The position numbers were made by a program, and so were the translations under genes. DNA of 64,000 bases from Butyrivibrio sp. LC3010 (GTDB lineage Bacteria; Bacillota; Clostridia; Lachnospirales; Lachnospiraceae). The stretch covers positions 1 through 64,000 of the forward strand of contig NZ_AUJU01000022.1 in NCBI RefSeq assembly GCF_000424385.1. The letters are read 5' to 3'. Below are positions 27,096-35,777 of this stretch, in pieces (within the stretch, counting starts at the first letter, position 1; the number at the start of each line of letters is the position of its first letter). The notes below the pieces were generated by a model. It was not told the DNA's origin. It was given only the letters and a program-made list of their open reading frames with translations, and ran no database searches.

Positions 27096-28304
27096 TCAGT
27101 CAGCTGATACGTAAGCGCCGTCCTTGATAACAACAGCCTTAGGCTCTTTGTTAGGCTCACCGTTTGCTTCCCAGCTCATCTTAGCAGATGTAAGACCTGA
27201 TGCCTCGATCTCTGTCATGGCACTCTTGAGTGCTTCGCAGATGTCGCTTGTGCTTGTATCAGGAGTCAGTCCTTTTGCTTCAATAGCCTGCTTGATGATG
27301 AATACTGCATCATAAGCATCAGCTGCAAACTGGTTAGGAACCTCACCATACTTTTCCTGATAGTTCTTAACGAAGTTAACTGTAAGATCATCTGTCGCAT
27401 CAGCTGCGAAAGGTGTAAGAAGCATAAGTCCCTCAGCAAGTGATGTATCAAAATTCTCAACTGTAAGGATACCATCCATACCATCAACACCGAAGAATAC
27501 CGGCTTGTAACCCATTGTGTCAGCCTGTGTAAGAATAAGTGAAGCATCCTTATAGTATATAGGAAGGAACACAAGATCAGCACCTGCATCCTTAGCCTTC
27601 TGAAGCTGTACAGAGAAGTCTGTGTTGTTATCTGCTGTAAATGCCTCTGCAGAAACTACTTCATAGTTTTTACCGTTTGACTCTTCAACAAACTTCTGAT
27701 AAATACCGCTTGAATATACATCTGAGCTGTCATAGATGATACCAACCTTAGTAGCAAGATTGTGATCATTTATATACTGAGCAGAAGCGATACCCTGGTT
27801 AGGATCTGAAAAGCATACACGGAAAACGTTGTCGTATTTTACACAGTCAACAGCTGAACCTGATGGTGTGATCTGGAACATGTTGTCCTCTTTTGTATAC
27901 TCGGAAACTGCAATTGAGCATGCACTTGTTGTTGAACCTACAAGAACCTGCATACCCCAGTCCTTAAGTGTATTGTAAGCGTTTACAGATTTCTCTGCGT
28001 TAAGTTCATCATCTTCCTTGCTGTATTCAACCTGATATCCATTGATACCACCAGCAGCATTAATCTCTGCAACAGCAAGCTCTGCAGCGTTACAAACTGC
28101 ATTACCATATGCAGCCGCACCACCGGTAAGAGGTCCGATAGCACCAATCTTAAATACTCCTCCTGCACTCTCAGTACCCTGTGCGTCAGAAGCAGTATCA
28201 GCTCCTGCAGCGCCTCCATTTGCATTGCCTCCGCAGCCTGCTATTGTTCCTGCAAGAAGTGCAGATGCCGCCATAAGACTAACAATACTTTTAAGCTTCT
28301 TCAT
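27096..28304 (-). CDS. livJ: branched-chain amino-acid binding lipoprotein (LivJ/LivK type)
   Basis: The 402-residue protein has a lipoprotein signal ending AGTIAGC with the lipid-modified Cys at about residue 24, followed by a short Gly/Ala/Asp linker. The mature part is the two-lobed leucine-binding fold: FKIGAIGPLTGGAAAYGNAVCNAAELAVAEIN, LVGSTTSACSIAVSEYT, QITPSGSAVDCV and the later FAADAYDAVFIIKQAIE. It captures amino acids at the membrane surface for LivHMGF. Its promoter at 28436-28464 encloses a palindrome, and a hairpin-rich leader element (28325-28402) ends about 20 bp before the ATG. GGAGGAG is the ribosome-binding site. Confidence 0.93.
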   Translation of the reverse strand: MKKLKSIVSLMAASALLAGTIAGCGGNANGGAAGADTASDAQGTESAGGVFKIGAIGPLTGGAAAYGNAVCNAAELAVAEINAAGGINGYQVEYSKEDDELNAEKSVNAYNTLKDWGMQVLVGSTTSACSIAVSEYTKEDNMFQITPSGSAVDCVKYDNVFRVCFSDPNQGIASAQYINDHNLATKVGIIYDSSDVYSSGIYQKFVEESNGKNYEVVSAEAFTADNNTDFSVQLQKAKDAGADLVFLPIYYKDASLILTQADTMGYKPVFFGVDGMDGILTVENFDTSLAEGLMLLTPFAADATDDLTVNFVKNYQEKYGEVPNQFAADAYDAVFIIKQAIEAKGLTPDTSTSDICEALKSAMTEIEASGLTSAKMSWEANGEPNKEPKAVVIKDGAYVSAD

Positions 28305-28324
28305 AATTTCTCCTCCTTAAAATC

Positions 28325-28402
28325 GTATTGGCACGATTACTTCGTAATCCTGCCCTTTCGGTCGGAACCATTCCAAATCATGACTTCGCCATGATGGCTC
28401 CC
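28325..28402 (-). repeat. hairpin-rich leader element, copy A (before livJ)
   Basis: This 78-bp stretch matches 37069-37146 before purD at about 90% or better, in the same orientation and at nearly the same distance (about 17-20 bases) from the start codon. It contains three small inverted repeats: GATTAC/GTAATC, GGAA/TTCC and ATCATG/CATGAT. The stem of the last one differs between copies by a G-T versus A-T pair, which preserves pairing. It is absent before other genes of the window. Confidence 0.7.
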
Positions 28403-28432
28403 TAAAATCCATCGTGTGGATTTATGTTATTT

Positions 28433-28464
28433 AAGACTTTACAGTATTAAAGTCTTATTGTCAA
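28433..28464 (-). promoter_or_regulatory. livJ: livJ promoter with palindromic operator
   Basis: On the minus strand TTGACA (28459-28464) and TAAAGT (28436-28441) are 17 bp apart. A perfect palindrome, AAGACTTTA-N6-TAAAGTCTT (28433-28456), fills the spacer and the -10. A repressor bound here would block RNA polymerase. A second inverted pair, AGACTAAAT (28494-28502) and ATTTAGTCT (28536-28544), lies upstream with related half-sites. Confidence 0.7.
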
Positions 28465-28493
28465 CCAATTTAAAAAATCACTTTATTATTTTT

Positions 28494-28544
28494 AGACTAA
28501 ATATTATTTTGTAATTCTGATAGAAAATGTTTACAATTTAGTCT
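28494..28544. repeat. upstream inverted pair related to the livJ operator
   Basis: AGACTAAAT and ATTTAGTCT are 9-bp inverted arms separated by 33 bp. They share the AGTCT core with the palindrome at 28433-28456, so an auxiliary operator is plausible. Confidence 0.4.
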
Positions 28545-28574
28545 GATATTGATTTTAGGCAAAAGCTAATAGTT

Positions 28575-29966
28575 TTATCTGATCATGGCGACAGCTTCCT
28601 GAATTGTTGAAACTCCTATAATCTTAATATCCTTAAAGGCTCCCTTAAGCTTTGCTTCTGCACTCTTGGGAACTATACAGGTCTTAAAGCCAAGTCTTGC
28701 TGCTTCAGAAACGCGGACATCAGGCATGTTTACAGAACGGACTTCTCCTGAAAGACCAACTTCACCAAAAGCGATAAGATCATCCGGAATAGGTCTGTTT
28801 CTAAAACTTGATACTATTGCCATGCACATCGAAAGATCCAGGGCCGGCTCTATTAGCTTCATTCCACCGGCAAGATTTATATAGCAGTCATATGAAGAAA
28901 GTTCCAGTCCTACACGCTTTTCAAGCACTGCCATAAGAAGATTTACTCTGTTGTAATCAGTTCCGTTGGCCTGTCTTCTCGGAAAATTGAAATTAGTATG
29001 GCTGACCAACGCCTGAATTTCTATAAGGATTGGTCTTGTTCCTTCCACAGAACAGGTCACGATTGAACCGCTGGCATTCTCAGGCTTTCCCTCAAGCATA
29101 AATTCCGAGGGATTCTCGACCTCGATCAGCCCCTCCTGTCGCATCTCAAAGACACCTATCTCATTGGTAGATCCAAATCGGTTTTTTACTGCTCGAAGAA
29201 TTCTGTAGGATGCATGTCTGTCACCTTCAAAATAAAGAACAGTGTCTACCATGTGTTCAAGCACTCTTGGTCCTGCAACGGTGCCCTCTTTAGTTACGTG
29301 TCCAACGATGAAAACTGAAATTCCAAGCTGCTTCGCGATTCTCATAAGGACAGCAGTGGACTCCCTTACCTGGGATACGCTTCCGGGTGCGGAGCTGACA
29401 TTCTCATTAAACATGGTCTGAATTGAATCTATTATAACTATCTCAGGTGAATGCCTTCTTATCACTTCCTCTATTGTGCCAAGATCAGTCTCGCAGAATA
29501 AATTCATATCATCAGAAAAATCACCTATTCTGTTTGCTCTTAGCTTTATCTGTTGAAGCGATTCCTCACCTGAAATATAAAGGACTTTCTTCTTATCTGC
29601 AGCAAGGAGTCTTGCGGTCTGAAGAAGAAGTGTTGACTTACCTATTCCCGGATCTCCTCCCACAAGGGTAAGCGAACCCTTAACAAGACCACCCCCAAGG
29701 ACTCTGTTAAGTTCTCCTATGTGCGTATCATATCTGTCCTCTTCATTTAATGTTATTTCTGAGAGCTTCATGGGCTTGGTCTGAGGCTCTCCACCTACTA
29801 CTCCGGATATTGATGATTTCTTGCTTGATTTTCCGGTTACAGAAGGCTTTATTGTCTCCTCTACAAACGTATTCCACTCCCTGCAACCGGGACACTGCCC
29901 CATCCACTTTGCAGATTCATAGCCACAGTTCTGACAATAAAATACTGTTTTTATCTTTGTTGCCAT
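28575..29966 (-). CDS. radA: DNA repair protein RadA (Sms)
   Basis: The 463-residue protein helps process recombination intermediates as a RecA-related branch-migration helicase. Domains in order: an N-terminal zinc finger (YCQNCGYESAKWMGQCPGC), a RecA-like ATPase with Walker A GDPGIGKST, the RadA-specific KNRFGSTNE motif, and a C-terminal Lon-like domain (around 300-463). Length is typical. The gene stands alone, about 255 bp after the previous one. The start of its leader contains GGATACCGTAAGC (near 30010), also seen in the purN-purD gap. Confidence 0.95.
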   Translation of the reverse strand: MATKIKTVFYCQNCGYESAKWMGQCPGCREWNTFVEETIKPSVTGKSSKKSSISGVVGGEPQTKPMKLSEITLNEEDRYDTHIGELNRVLGGGLVKGSLTLVGGDPGIGKSTLLLQTARLLAADKKKVLYISGEESLQQIKLRANRIGDFSDDMNLFCETDLGTIEEVIRRHSPEIVIIDSIQTMFNENVSSAPGSVSQVRESTAVLMRIAKQLGISVFIVGHVTKEGTVAGPRVLEHMVDTVLYFEGDRHASYRILRAVKNRFGSTNEIGVFEMRQEGLIEVENPSEFMLEGKPENASGSIVTCSVEGTRPILIEIQALVSHTNFNFPRRQANGTDYNRVNLLMAVLEKRVGLELSSYDCYINLAGGMKLIEPALDLSMCMAIVSSFRNRPIPDDLIAFGEVGLSGEVRSVNMPDVRVSEAARLGFKTCIVPKSAEAKLKGAFKDIKIIGVSTIQEAVAMIR

Positions 29967-30183
29967 TATTTTGGTACTCCCCTTTTAACGCATTCTTCCG
30001 GCCAGATATGGATACCGTAAGCTCAAATAATATACACTAACGTTAACCAGTTCCTACATAATTCATTTATTGCTTATCTTCAATTTCTGGTCCCATATTA
30101 TTCATTTTTGCTCATCTTCATTGCATGCTCACATATAATTCATTTAATGCTCAACGGCAATTCCTAATGTCGTTTATTATCAA

Positions 30184-30210
30184 AGTAAAAGGGCTGACAA
30201 GCAGCCCTTT
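30184..30210 (-). terminator. terminator after the small conserved gene
   Basis: AAAGGGCTG (30188-30196) and CAGCCCTTT (30202-30210) form a 9-bp stem with a 5-base loop, followed on the minus strand by TTTT. The plus strand also has a short T-run, so it may act in both directions. It starts 14 bp after the stop of the gene at 30224. Confidence 0.85.
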
Positions 30211-30223
30211 TTATCATTTGTAT

Positions 30224-30631
30224 TTATTTATGAATTTCTACTTTTGATGGAGCAGTTCCAAGCGGTACGCTCAAGCTAAGCTTTCCACCAACTCCTGTTT
30301 TCATCGGCCCGATATTCTTGCCATCCACGAGTACGTGATACTCTGCATTCTCTTCAAGACCAACTGTAATCTGTGCATCTCCCGGTCCTTCAACCTCAAA
30401 GGCTACGCCTGAATCACTTTCTCTAAAGTGTGTAACTGTTGTCCCCGGCACTGATTCATAGAGGAACATCTCATTTTGTTCCAGCTTGGTAATGTCCTTA
30501 AATGTCTTGACCTTCAAAATGTTTCCTTCATGTTTGAAGTTATCAAGCTTGTTCTTTTCAGGTAATTCATAATTACCAAAGCTTATAGTCCCATCAGATT
30601 CCGCTCTCAGTAACTGTTCTACGACAGCCAT
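30224..30631 (-). CDS. small conserved protein of the family labelled 'endosialidase' in Lachnospiraceae
   Basis: The 135-residue protein is soluble and beta-rich, with no signal peptide. Its start (MAVVEQLLRAESDGTISFGNYEL) and the segments KTFKDITKLEQNEMFLYESV and GVGGKLSLSVPL match a small protein found widely in Lachnospiraceae. Databases often call it endosialidase, but it is far too short and has no visible sialidase motif, so that name should not be trusted. The function is unknown. It stands alone between radA and clpC with a clear AGGAGG site and its own terminator. Confidence 0.75.
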   Translation of the reverse strand: MAVVEQLLRAESDGTISFGNYELPEKNKLDNFKHEGNILKVKTFKDITKLEQNEMFLYESVPGTTVTHFRESDSGVAFEVEGPGDAQITVGLEENAEYHVLVDGKNIGPMKTGVGGKLSLSVPLGTAPSKVEIHK

Positions 30632-30748
30632 TTTCTACCTCCTATTTGATTATTCTGTTTATAAATATAACAGAATAATTGTACAAAGTATTTTTACTGC
30701 TTTAATTATATAGCATCCTACTCATTTTTTTTATTAAAACTTTATGAA

Positions 30749-33337
30749 TCATTTCGATTTTTTGGATACTGATTTCTTGGCAGTAGTTTTTCCGGCTGCC
30801 TGTTTCTTAGAGGCAGTTTTACGGGTGGTCTGTTTCTTGGCACCAGCCTTCCCGGAAGATTTCTTATCTGAGGATTTCTTATCTGCGTTGTCAATTCCAC
30901 CCTTCTGTGAAAAAACAACCTTGTCATCCTTGATGCCAATTGTGACATTGCCGTCACGTTTAATATTACCCTTCAGAAGCTCCTCAGCCATAGCATCTTC
31001 AATAACTGACTGTATCGCCCTCTTAAGCGGTCTTGCACCCATCTTGGCATCAGAGTATTTCTTAACCAGAAATTCCTTCACAGCCTGAGTCATGGTAAGG
31101 TTGATATCAAGCTGTTCCTTGCATCTCTTTGCAAGATTCTTGCTAAGAAGAGTCACAATCTCCATCATCTCATCGTTATTAAGCGGATGGAATACCATGA
31201 TCTCATCGATACGGTTAATGAATTCCGGCTTAAAGAGGCGCTTAACCTCTTCCATTACGCCGCTCTTCATGTGCTCGTAATCCTTCTTCGCATCAGATGC
31301 GGTATCAAAGCCAAGTTTCTTAGGCTCAATGATTCTCTGAGCACCAACGTTTGATGTCATTATGAGAATAGTGTTTTTAAAGCTTACCTTTCTACCCTTT
31401 GCATCTGTGATATGTCCATCATCAAGCACCTGCAAAAGTACGTTGAATATATCAGGATGAGCTTTTTCAATCTCATCAAACAAAATTACAGAATAAGGAT
31501 GGCGTCTTACCTTTTCACTGAGCTGACCGCCCTCATCATAGCCTACATATCCCGGAGGTGATCCGATCATCTTGGATACGGAGTGACCTTCCATATACTC
31601 AGACATATCAACTCTTATAAGGGCATTCTCATCGCCAAACATAGCTTCAGCAAGTGCCTTGGAAAGTTCTGTTTTTCCAACACCTGTAGGGCCAAGGAAA
31701 AGGAATGATCCAATAGGTCTGTTTGGATCCTGAAGACCTACTCTTCCTCTTCTGATAGCCTTGGAAACAGCAACAACTGCATCCTCCTGTCCGATAACTC
31801 TCTGATGAAGTATCTTTTCAAGCTTAAGAAGTCTCTCAGACTCTTTCTCTGCGATCTTCTTAACAGGAATCCTGGTCCACATAGCCACTACTTCAGCTAT
31901 ATCATTCTCAGTAACTACATAATCTGCGTTTTTCTCTTTCTTATCCTCCGCAGCCTTCTTACGATTGAACTTCTTAATAAGTGCTTCCTGCTCGCGGTGA
32001 ACCTCTCCGGCTCCGGCAAAATCTTCCTTGGCAAGAAGTTCTTCAATCCTGCCATCCATCTCTCTGATGTCCTGCTCCATCTGGCGAATGGCAGCTGATG
32101 AACCTGTGAGACGAAGTCTTACTGCTGATGAAGCCTCATCTATAAGGTCAATTGCTTTATCCGGGAGATTTCTGTCATTTATGTAACGACTGCTGAGATC
32201 AACCGCTGCCTGAATAGCTTCAGGAGTGATCTTTACATGATGATGCTCTTCATATTTTCCGACAATTCCGTTAAGGATAGCAAGAGTCTCATCTCTGTCC
32301 GGTTCCTCAACGCTAACCGGCTGGAAACGTCTCTCAAGAGCAGCGTCCTTCTCAACATACTTGCGATATTCAGTGATGGTTGTTGCACCAATCATCTGGA
32401 TCTCGCCTCTTGCAAGTGAGGGCTTAAGGATATTGGATGCATCGATCGCACCCTCTGCACCACCGGCACCGATAAGGGTATGCATCTCATCAACAAAAAG
32501 AATTATATTGCCGTCATCTATGACTTCTCTGATGACACGCTTAATACGTTCCTCAAATTCTCCACGATATTTTGATCCGGCGATCATACCTGACAGATCC
32601 AAAGTCAGAAGTCTCTTATTCTGAACAGTAAAAGGCACATCTCCTGAAATGATTCTCTGGGCAAGGCCCTCCACTACTGCTGTCTTACCTACGCCGGGCT
32701 CACCTATAAGGCACGGATTATTCTTGGTTCTGCGGCTAAGTATCTGAATCACACGCTGAATCTCATTATCTCTTCCGATAATTGGATCAAGCTTGTTATC
32801 AGCAGCCAGTGCCGTAAGGTCACGACTGTACTGGTCAAGCATGGATGCCTTTTTATTGGCGTTCTTCTTTCTTCCAAGGTCTTCCTTAACCAGGTTCACA
32901 TCCTCGCCCATGGCGGACAATGTCTCTGCATAAATCTTCTGAATAGAAACATTCATAGTTCCTATAAGACGTACAGCAACATTCTCCCCTTCCTTGATAA
33001 GTGCAAGAAGTATATGCTCCGTTCCAATCTTCTCAGCACGGAATCTGTCAGCCTGTCTTGCTGCTTCATTAAGGACATTCTCAGCTCTTGGAGAAAATCC
33101 CTCTTTATCAAGAAGTGTAAGATTACCGCCTTCTACAATGAGGTCTCTGATGACATCCATCATCTTATCCTCATTAATTCCATTATCAATAAGTATTCTT
33201 GAAGCTACGCAGCCTTCAGTTTTTATAAGGCCCATCAAAAGATGCTCAGTTCCAACATAATTGAGCTTTAAGGTCCTTGCGGTTTTTCTTGCGAGCTTCA
33301 GCGCTTCCTGCGCTTTCTCTGTATATTCTTTACTCAA
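30749..33337 (-). CDS. clpC: Hsp100 ATPase ClpC with a lysine-rich C-terminal tail
   Basis: The 862-residue AAA+ unfoldase feeds substrates to ClpP. It has two N-terminal repeats (1-145), first ATPase ([17 protein letters not shown]), a middle coiled coil with a UVR-like segment (about 400-460), and second ATPase ([25 protein letters not shown]). The final 44 residues (819-862) are almost only Lys, Ser, Ala, Thr, Gly and Gln with 16 lysines, like a histone H1-type or Hup-type tail; ordinary ClpC ends near residue 815. The start is TTG at 33337 with AAGGAG 5-6 bases upstream. The usual ctsR-mcsA-mcsB neighbours are absent; a GntR regulator lies 55 bp upstream. Confidence 0.92.
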   Translation of the reverse strand: MSKEYTEKAQEALKLARKTARTLKLNYVGTEHLLMGLIKTEGCVASRILIDNGINEDKMMDVIRDLIVEGGNLTLLDKEGFSPRAENVLNEAARQADRFRAEKIGTEHILLALIKEGENVAVRLIGTMNVSIQKIYAETLSAMGEDVNLVKEDLGRKKNANKKASMLDQYSRDLTALAADNKLDPIIGRDNEIQRVIQILSRRTKNNPCLIGEPGVGKTAVVEGLAQRIISGDVPFTVQNKRLLTLDLSGMIAGSKYRGEFEERIKRVIREVIDDGNIILFVDEMHTLIGAGGAEGAIDASNILKPSLARGEIQMIGATTITEYRKYVEKDAALERRFQPVSVEEPDRDETLAILNGIVGKYEEHHHVKITPEAIQAAVDLSSRYINDRNLPDKAIDLIDEASSAVRLRLTGSSAAIRQMEQDIREMDGRIEELLAKEDFAGAGEVHREQEALIKKFNRKKAAEDKKEKNADYVVTENDIAEVVAMWTRIPVKKIAEKESERLLKLEKILHQRVIGQEDAVVAVSKAIRRGRVGLQDPNRPIGSFLFLGPTGVGKTELSKALAEAMFGDENALIRVDMSEYMEGHSVSKMIGSPPGYVGYDEGGQLSEKVRRHPYSVILFDEIEKAHPDIFNVLLQVLDDGHITDAKGRKVSFKNTILIMTSNVGAQRIIEPKKLGFDTASDAKKDYEHMKSGVMEEVKRLFKPEFINRIDEIMVFHPLNNDEMMEIVTLLSKNLAKRCKEQLDINLTMTQAVKEFLVKKYSDAKMGARPLKRAIQSVIEDAMAEELLKGNIKRDGNVTIGIKDDKVVFSQKGGIDNADKKSSDKKSSGKAGAKKQTTRKTASKKQAAGKTTAKKSVSKKSK

Positions 33338-33392
33338 GTAGGCTCCTTTCTTCGCATATTTTCCATATTACCTGCGAAAAAGTATTTGTTCA

Positions 33393-33764
33393 TCACAGCC
33401 CGTAGTCACTATAGATATTATCTACGAGTTCATGTATTTCATTCTTAGTCACACCTTTACACATGGCTCTCGCCAAAACCACGCTCAGCATATCGTGTGC
33501 CTCATCCAGTGCCTCCAGCTTGTTTAGATCAATAGCTATTATAGCACCTCTTCTCCTGTCAATCTTAACAAAGCCCTCCTGCTGTAAAATGGAGTAAGCC
33601 TTATTGACCGTATGCATATTAATGCCGATCATCTCAGCCAGCTGCCTGACACTTGGGAGCTGCTCTCCCTCCCGGAACTGAGACGTGGCAATTCCCATTA
33701 TGATCTGATTGCACAGCTGAACATATAAAGCCTCGTCACTGTTAAAATCAATTTCAATTACCAT
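33393..33764 (-). CDS. GntR-family regulator, YtrA-like
   Basis: The 123-residue protein has the GntR winged helix (about 10-78: ALYVQLCNQIIMGIATSQFREGEQLPSVRQLAEMIGINMHTVNKAY-type pattern) and only a short helical tail, as in the YtrA subfamily, which usually represses transporter or stress operons. No ligand domain is present. It precedes clpC by 55 bp and may regulate its own operon. Its promoter is close to consensus. Confidence 0.9.
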   Translation of the reverse strand: MVIEIDFNSDEALYVQLCNQIIMGIATSQFREGEQLPSVRQLAEMIGINMHTVNKAYSILQQEGFVKIDRRRGAIIAIDLNKLEALDEAHDMLSVVLARAMCKGVTKNEIHELVDNIYSDYGL

Positions 33765-33791
33765 GGCAGTCTCCTTTCCTGTGATACGTCT

Positions 33792-33819
33792 AGTATAACA
33801 AAGGATGCCAGGTTGTCAA
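33792..33819 (-). promoter_or_regulatory. promoter of the GntR-clpC unit
   Basis: Minus-strand TTGACA (33814-33819) and TATACT (33792-33797) are separated by 16 bp, a near-consensus sigma-A promoter 28 bp upstream of the GntR start codon. Confidence 0.8.
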
Positions 33820-33903
33820 ATAGGAATCTATTAGAAAAAATCCACTTAAATCGTGAAAAAGCTTACTAAGTGCTCTCTTCAAACTAAATAAAGAGTTGTA
33901 AGT

Positions 33904-33934
33904 AAAAAGACCGCGCAACAAAAGCTGCGCGGTC
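33904..33934 (-). terminator. terminator of the SH3-domain gene
   Basis: GACCGCGCA (33909-33917) and TGCGCGGTC (33926-33934) form a perfect 9-bp GC-rich stem, followed on the minus strand by TTTTT. It starts 27 bp after the stop codon at 33962. Confidence 0.93.
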
Positions 33935-33961
33935 ATACCAAACTCTATAAATATTAAATAC

Positions 33962-35380
33962 TTAGTTACGATCTTCATCATCCAAATCAAGGAATTCAAA
34001 TTCAAAATCCTCATCATCAAGAAGGAAGTTGCGGGACTTACGTCCTGTAGGAGCCTGTGGAGTTACCTGTCTGGGAGCATCATTTCTCTCACGTGAAGGA
34101 GCTACTCTCTCAGGTCTCTCTGCTCTGCTTACTCGCTCTGATCTCTCAGGTCTCTCTGGAGTTATAGGTCTTCTTGCCGGCTTGTCATCCTGAAGAAGAG
34201 ATGCAGCAGAACCCATAGGAGCATTCCTTCTGGGTGAAGTTGTTCTCTTGCTGTCAGCTACTGTTCTTCCAAGAGACTTGGGCTCATCATTTTCGTCCTT
34301 ATCAAAGAATCTCTTAGCCGGCTTCTGCTTCGGAAGATCATCGTACTTATTCTTCTTCTGAGGTGCAGCTTCTTCTTCCTCATCCTCGTAATACATAGCA
34401 TCACGAAGCTTATAAACAAGGAGAAGAATACCAAGTACCAGAATTGCGATAACTACTGCCATTCCGATAAGAGCACCTTTAAGCTTGCCTACCTGCTCCT
34501 GAAGTGCATTAGCCTGCTGACCTGCCTTGGCATAATCTAAAAGATCACCGAGCTTAACCTGTGTACTCTCAACGTTATCATAGAGATACCAAACCTGATT
34601 GCCGGTTCCGTCATCCTTATAAGCAAGCGAAAACTCACCGTTACCTACATCCACAGGATTAGCTGCAGGCTGCTCTGCGGGCTGTTCACCCTCTGCAGGC
34701 TGTCCTTCAACTGCTTCGCCTTCTACAGGCTGTTCACCTTCAGCGGGAGCCATCTCTCCGCTCTCACCCTGAGGGTCATCTGCAGGTGCTTCTGCAGCAG
34801 GAGCACCCATTGTCAAAAGGTCAGCTCTTACAAATCCTGCTCTTCCGCTCTCACCAAACTTTATCTGATACCATTTCTTGGAATCAGTTCCCTGTGCTTC
34901 TCCTGTAACAGTAACGCCATCCCCGTTTTTAACGGTTCCAACAGTAGTATATCCTGTGCCTGCACCTGATCTTACATTAGCACTTTCTACAGAAACCGTA
35001 GCAGCCTGTTCAGCAACAGCTGTAACCTGTGTCTCAGGAAGTGATGCACTTGCTGTACCGGCATCAGTACTCTTGGTCTCACCTGATTTCGAAACAAGGT
35101 CACTTCTGATATATCCGTATTCATTCCCATTTACATAAATTCTGTACCACACATATCCTTGCGAATCTGTAGTCTCATCAATAATATCAACCTTGTCCCC
35201 CGAATCAAGACTTGATACCTGCTGGGAAGATGTGCTCGCTTCTGATCTGACCTTAACATTTGATGATGTTACGGTACCTGTAGCAGCCAGTGCTACGATG
35301 GGCTGTCCAAAAGCCAATACACCGGCAGTCATTATAGATGCCGCATATATGGCACTTTTCCCAATTTTCCTACTCATCAT
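33962..35380 (-). CDS. SH3b-domain membrane protein with disordered cytoplasmic tail
   Basis: The 472-residue protein has an N-terminal signal or anchor (to about residue 33), two bacterial SH3 domains (about 36-100 and 125-190; SSNVKVRSEASTSS and SANVRSGAGTGYTTVG), an acidic Pro/Glu-rich linker (about 195-245), a short beta segment, a transmembrane helix (about 300-322) and a cytoplasmic tail rich in Arg, Pro and Ser that ends in an acidic DDEDFEFEF stretch. The SH3 domains should bind cell-wall peptides outside. The tail, with repeated PERxER motifs, may contact cytosolic partners; this is inference. The minus-strand leader has a TATACT -10 near 35473 and a small GTGCATT/AATGCAC hairpin at 35403-35431. 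Confidence 0.82.
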   Translation of the reverse strand: MMSRKIGKSAIYAASIMTAGVLAFGQPIVALAATGTVTSSNVKVRSEASTSSQQVSSLDSGDKVDIIDETTDSQGYVWYRIYVNGNEYGYIRSDLVSKSGETKSTDAGTASASLPETQVTAVAEQAATVSVESANVRSGAGTGYTTVGTVKNGDGVTVTGEAQGTDSKKWYQIKFGESGRAGFVRADLLTMGAPAAEAPADDPQGESGEMAPAEGEQPVEGEAVEGQPAEGEQPAEQPAANPVDVGNGEFSLAYKDDGTGNQVWYLYDNVESTQVKLGDLLDYAKAGQQANALQEQVGKLKGALIGMAVVIAILVLGILLLVYKLRDAMYYEDEEEEAAPQKKNKYDDLPKQKPAKRFFDKDENDEPKSLGRTVADSKRTTSPRRNAPMGSAASLLQDDKPARRPITPERPERSERVSRAERPERVAPSRERNDAPRQVTPQAPTGRKSRNFLLDDEDFEFEFLDLDDEDRN

Positions 35381-35553
35381 ACCTTAATACCTCCGGTTGC
35401 AAGTGCATTATTTTTTTTAAATCCAATGCACAAAATATTTCTGTCTGCTGATAATTACAACTCAACATTTGGTGCTAGTATACCACAAAGCCACTATATT
35501 TTCATCCACCAAAGGATATTTTGCAGTCATATATTACAAAATCACCTGGCCCT

Positions 35554-35709
35554 GTGCTCTGCTCAAACAAGCTCCACTAAGCTCGACAATACCTCGCTAA
35601 GTGCTCTGCTCAAGCAAGCTCCACTAAGTTCGAGAATACCTCGCTAAGTGGACTTGCATGGCTCGCACTAAGCTCGAAAATACCTCGCTAAGTGCTCTGC
35701 TCAAACAAG
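35554..35709. repeat. three tandem 44-47-bp repeats
   Basis: Units 35554-35600 (47 bp), 35601-35647 (47 bp) and 35648-35691 (44 bp) are followed by a partial fourth (35692-35709). Each ends TACCTCGCTAA and contains CACTAAG-T/C-TCGA. Units 1 and 2 differ at three positions; unit 3 is diverged at its left end. A single related copy lies at 9236-9288. No open reading frame or known repeat family is evident. Confidence 0.85.
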
Positions 35710-35740
35710 AGCTGTGAAAAAGCTCTCTTTTCCACAGCTC
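35709..35740 (-). terminator. possible terminator after purD
   Basis: GAGCTGTG (35709-35716) and CACAGCTC (35733-35740) form an 8-bp stem 37 bp after the purD stop. The following minus-strand bases (TTGTTTG) are only weakly T-rich, so termination may be inefficient. Confidence 0.45.
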
Positions 35741-35777
35741 CTTATTTAATATTTTCTTTGCTTAAGAAAACAATCGC

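Larger units (their letters stand above)
35381..35777. other. 397-bp intergenic region between purD and the SH3 gene
   Basis: No gene is visible. It contains the SH3 gene leader and putative promoter (35403-35480), three tandem copies of a 44-47-bp repeat (35554-35709) and a hairpin just after purD. Confidence 0.6.

Noticed and set aside
28465..28575. CodY box before livJ
   Set aside because: A stretch near 28512-28530 loosely resembles the CodY consensus, but spacing and several bases differ, so I do not call it.
30224..30631. Calling the 135-residue protein an endosialidase
   Set aside because: It is about one sixth of the size of real endosialidases and has no Asp-box or catalytic pattern; the label seems to be inherited.
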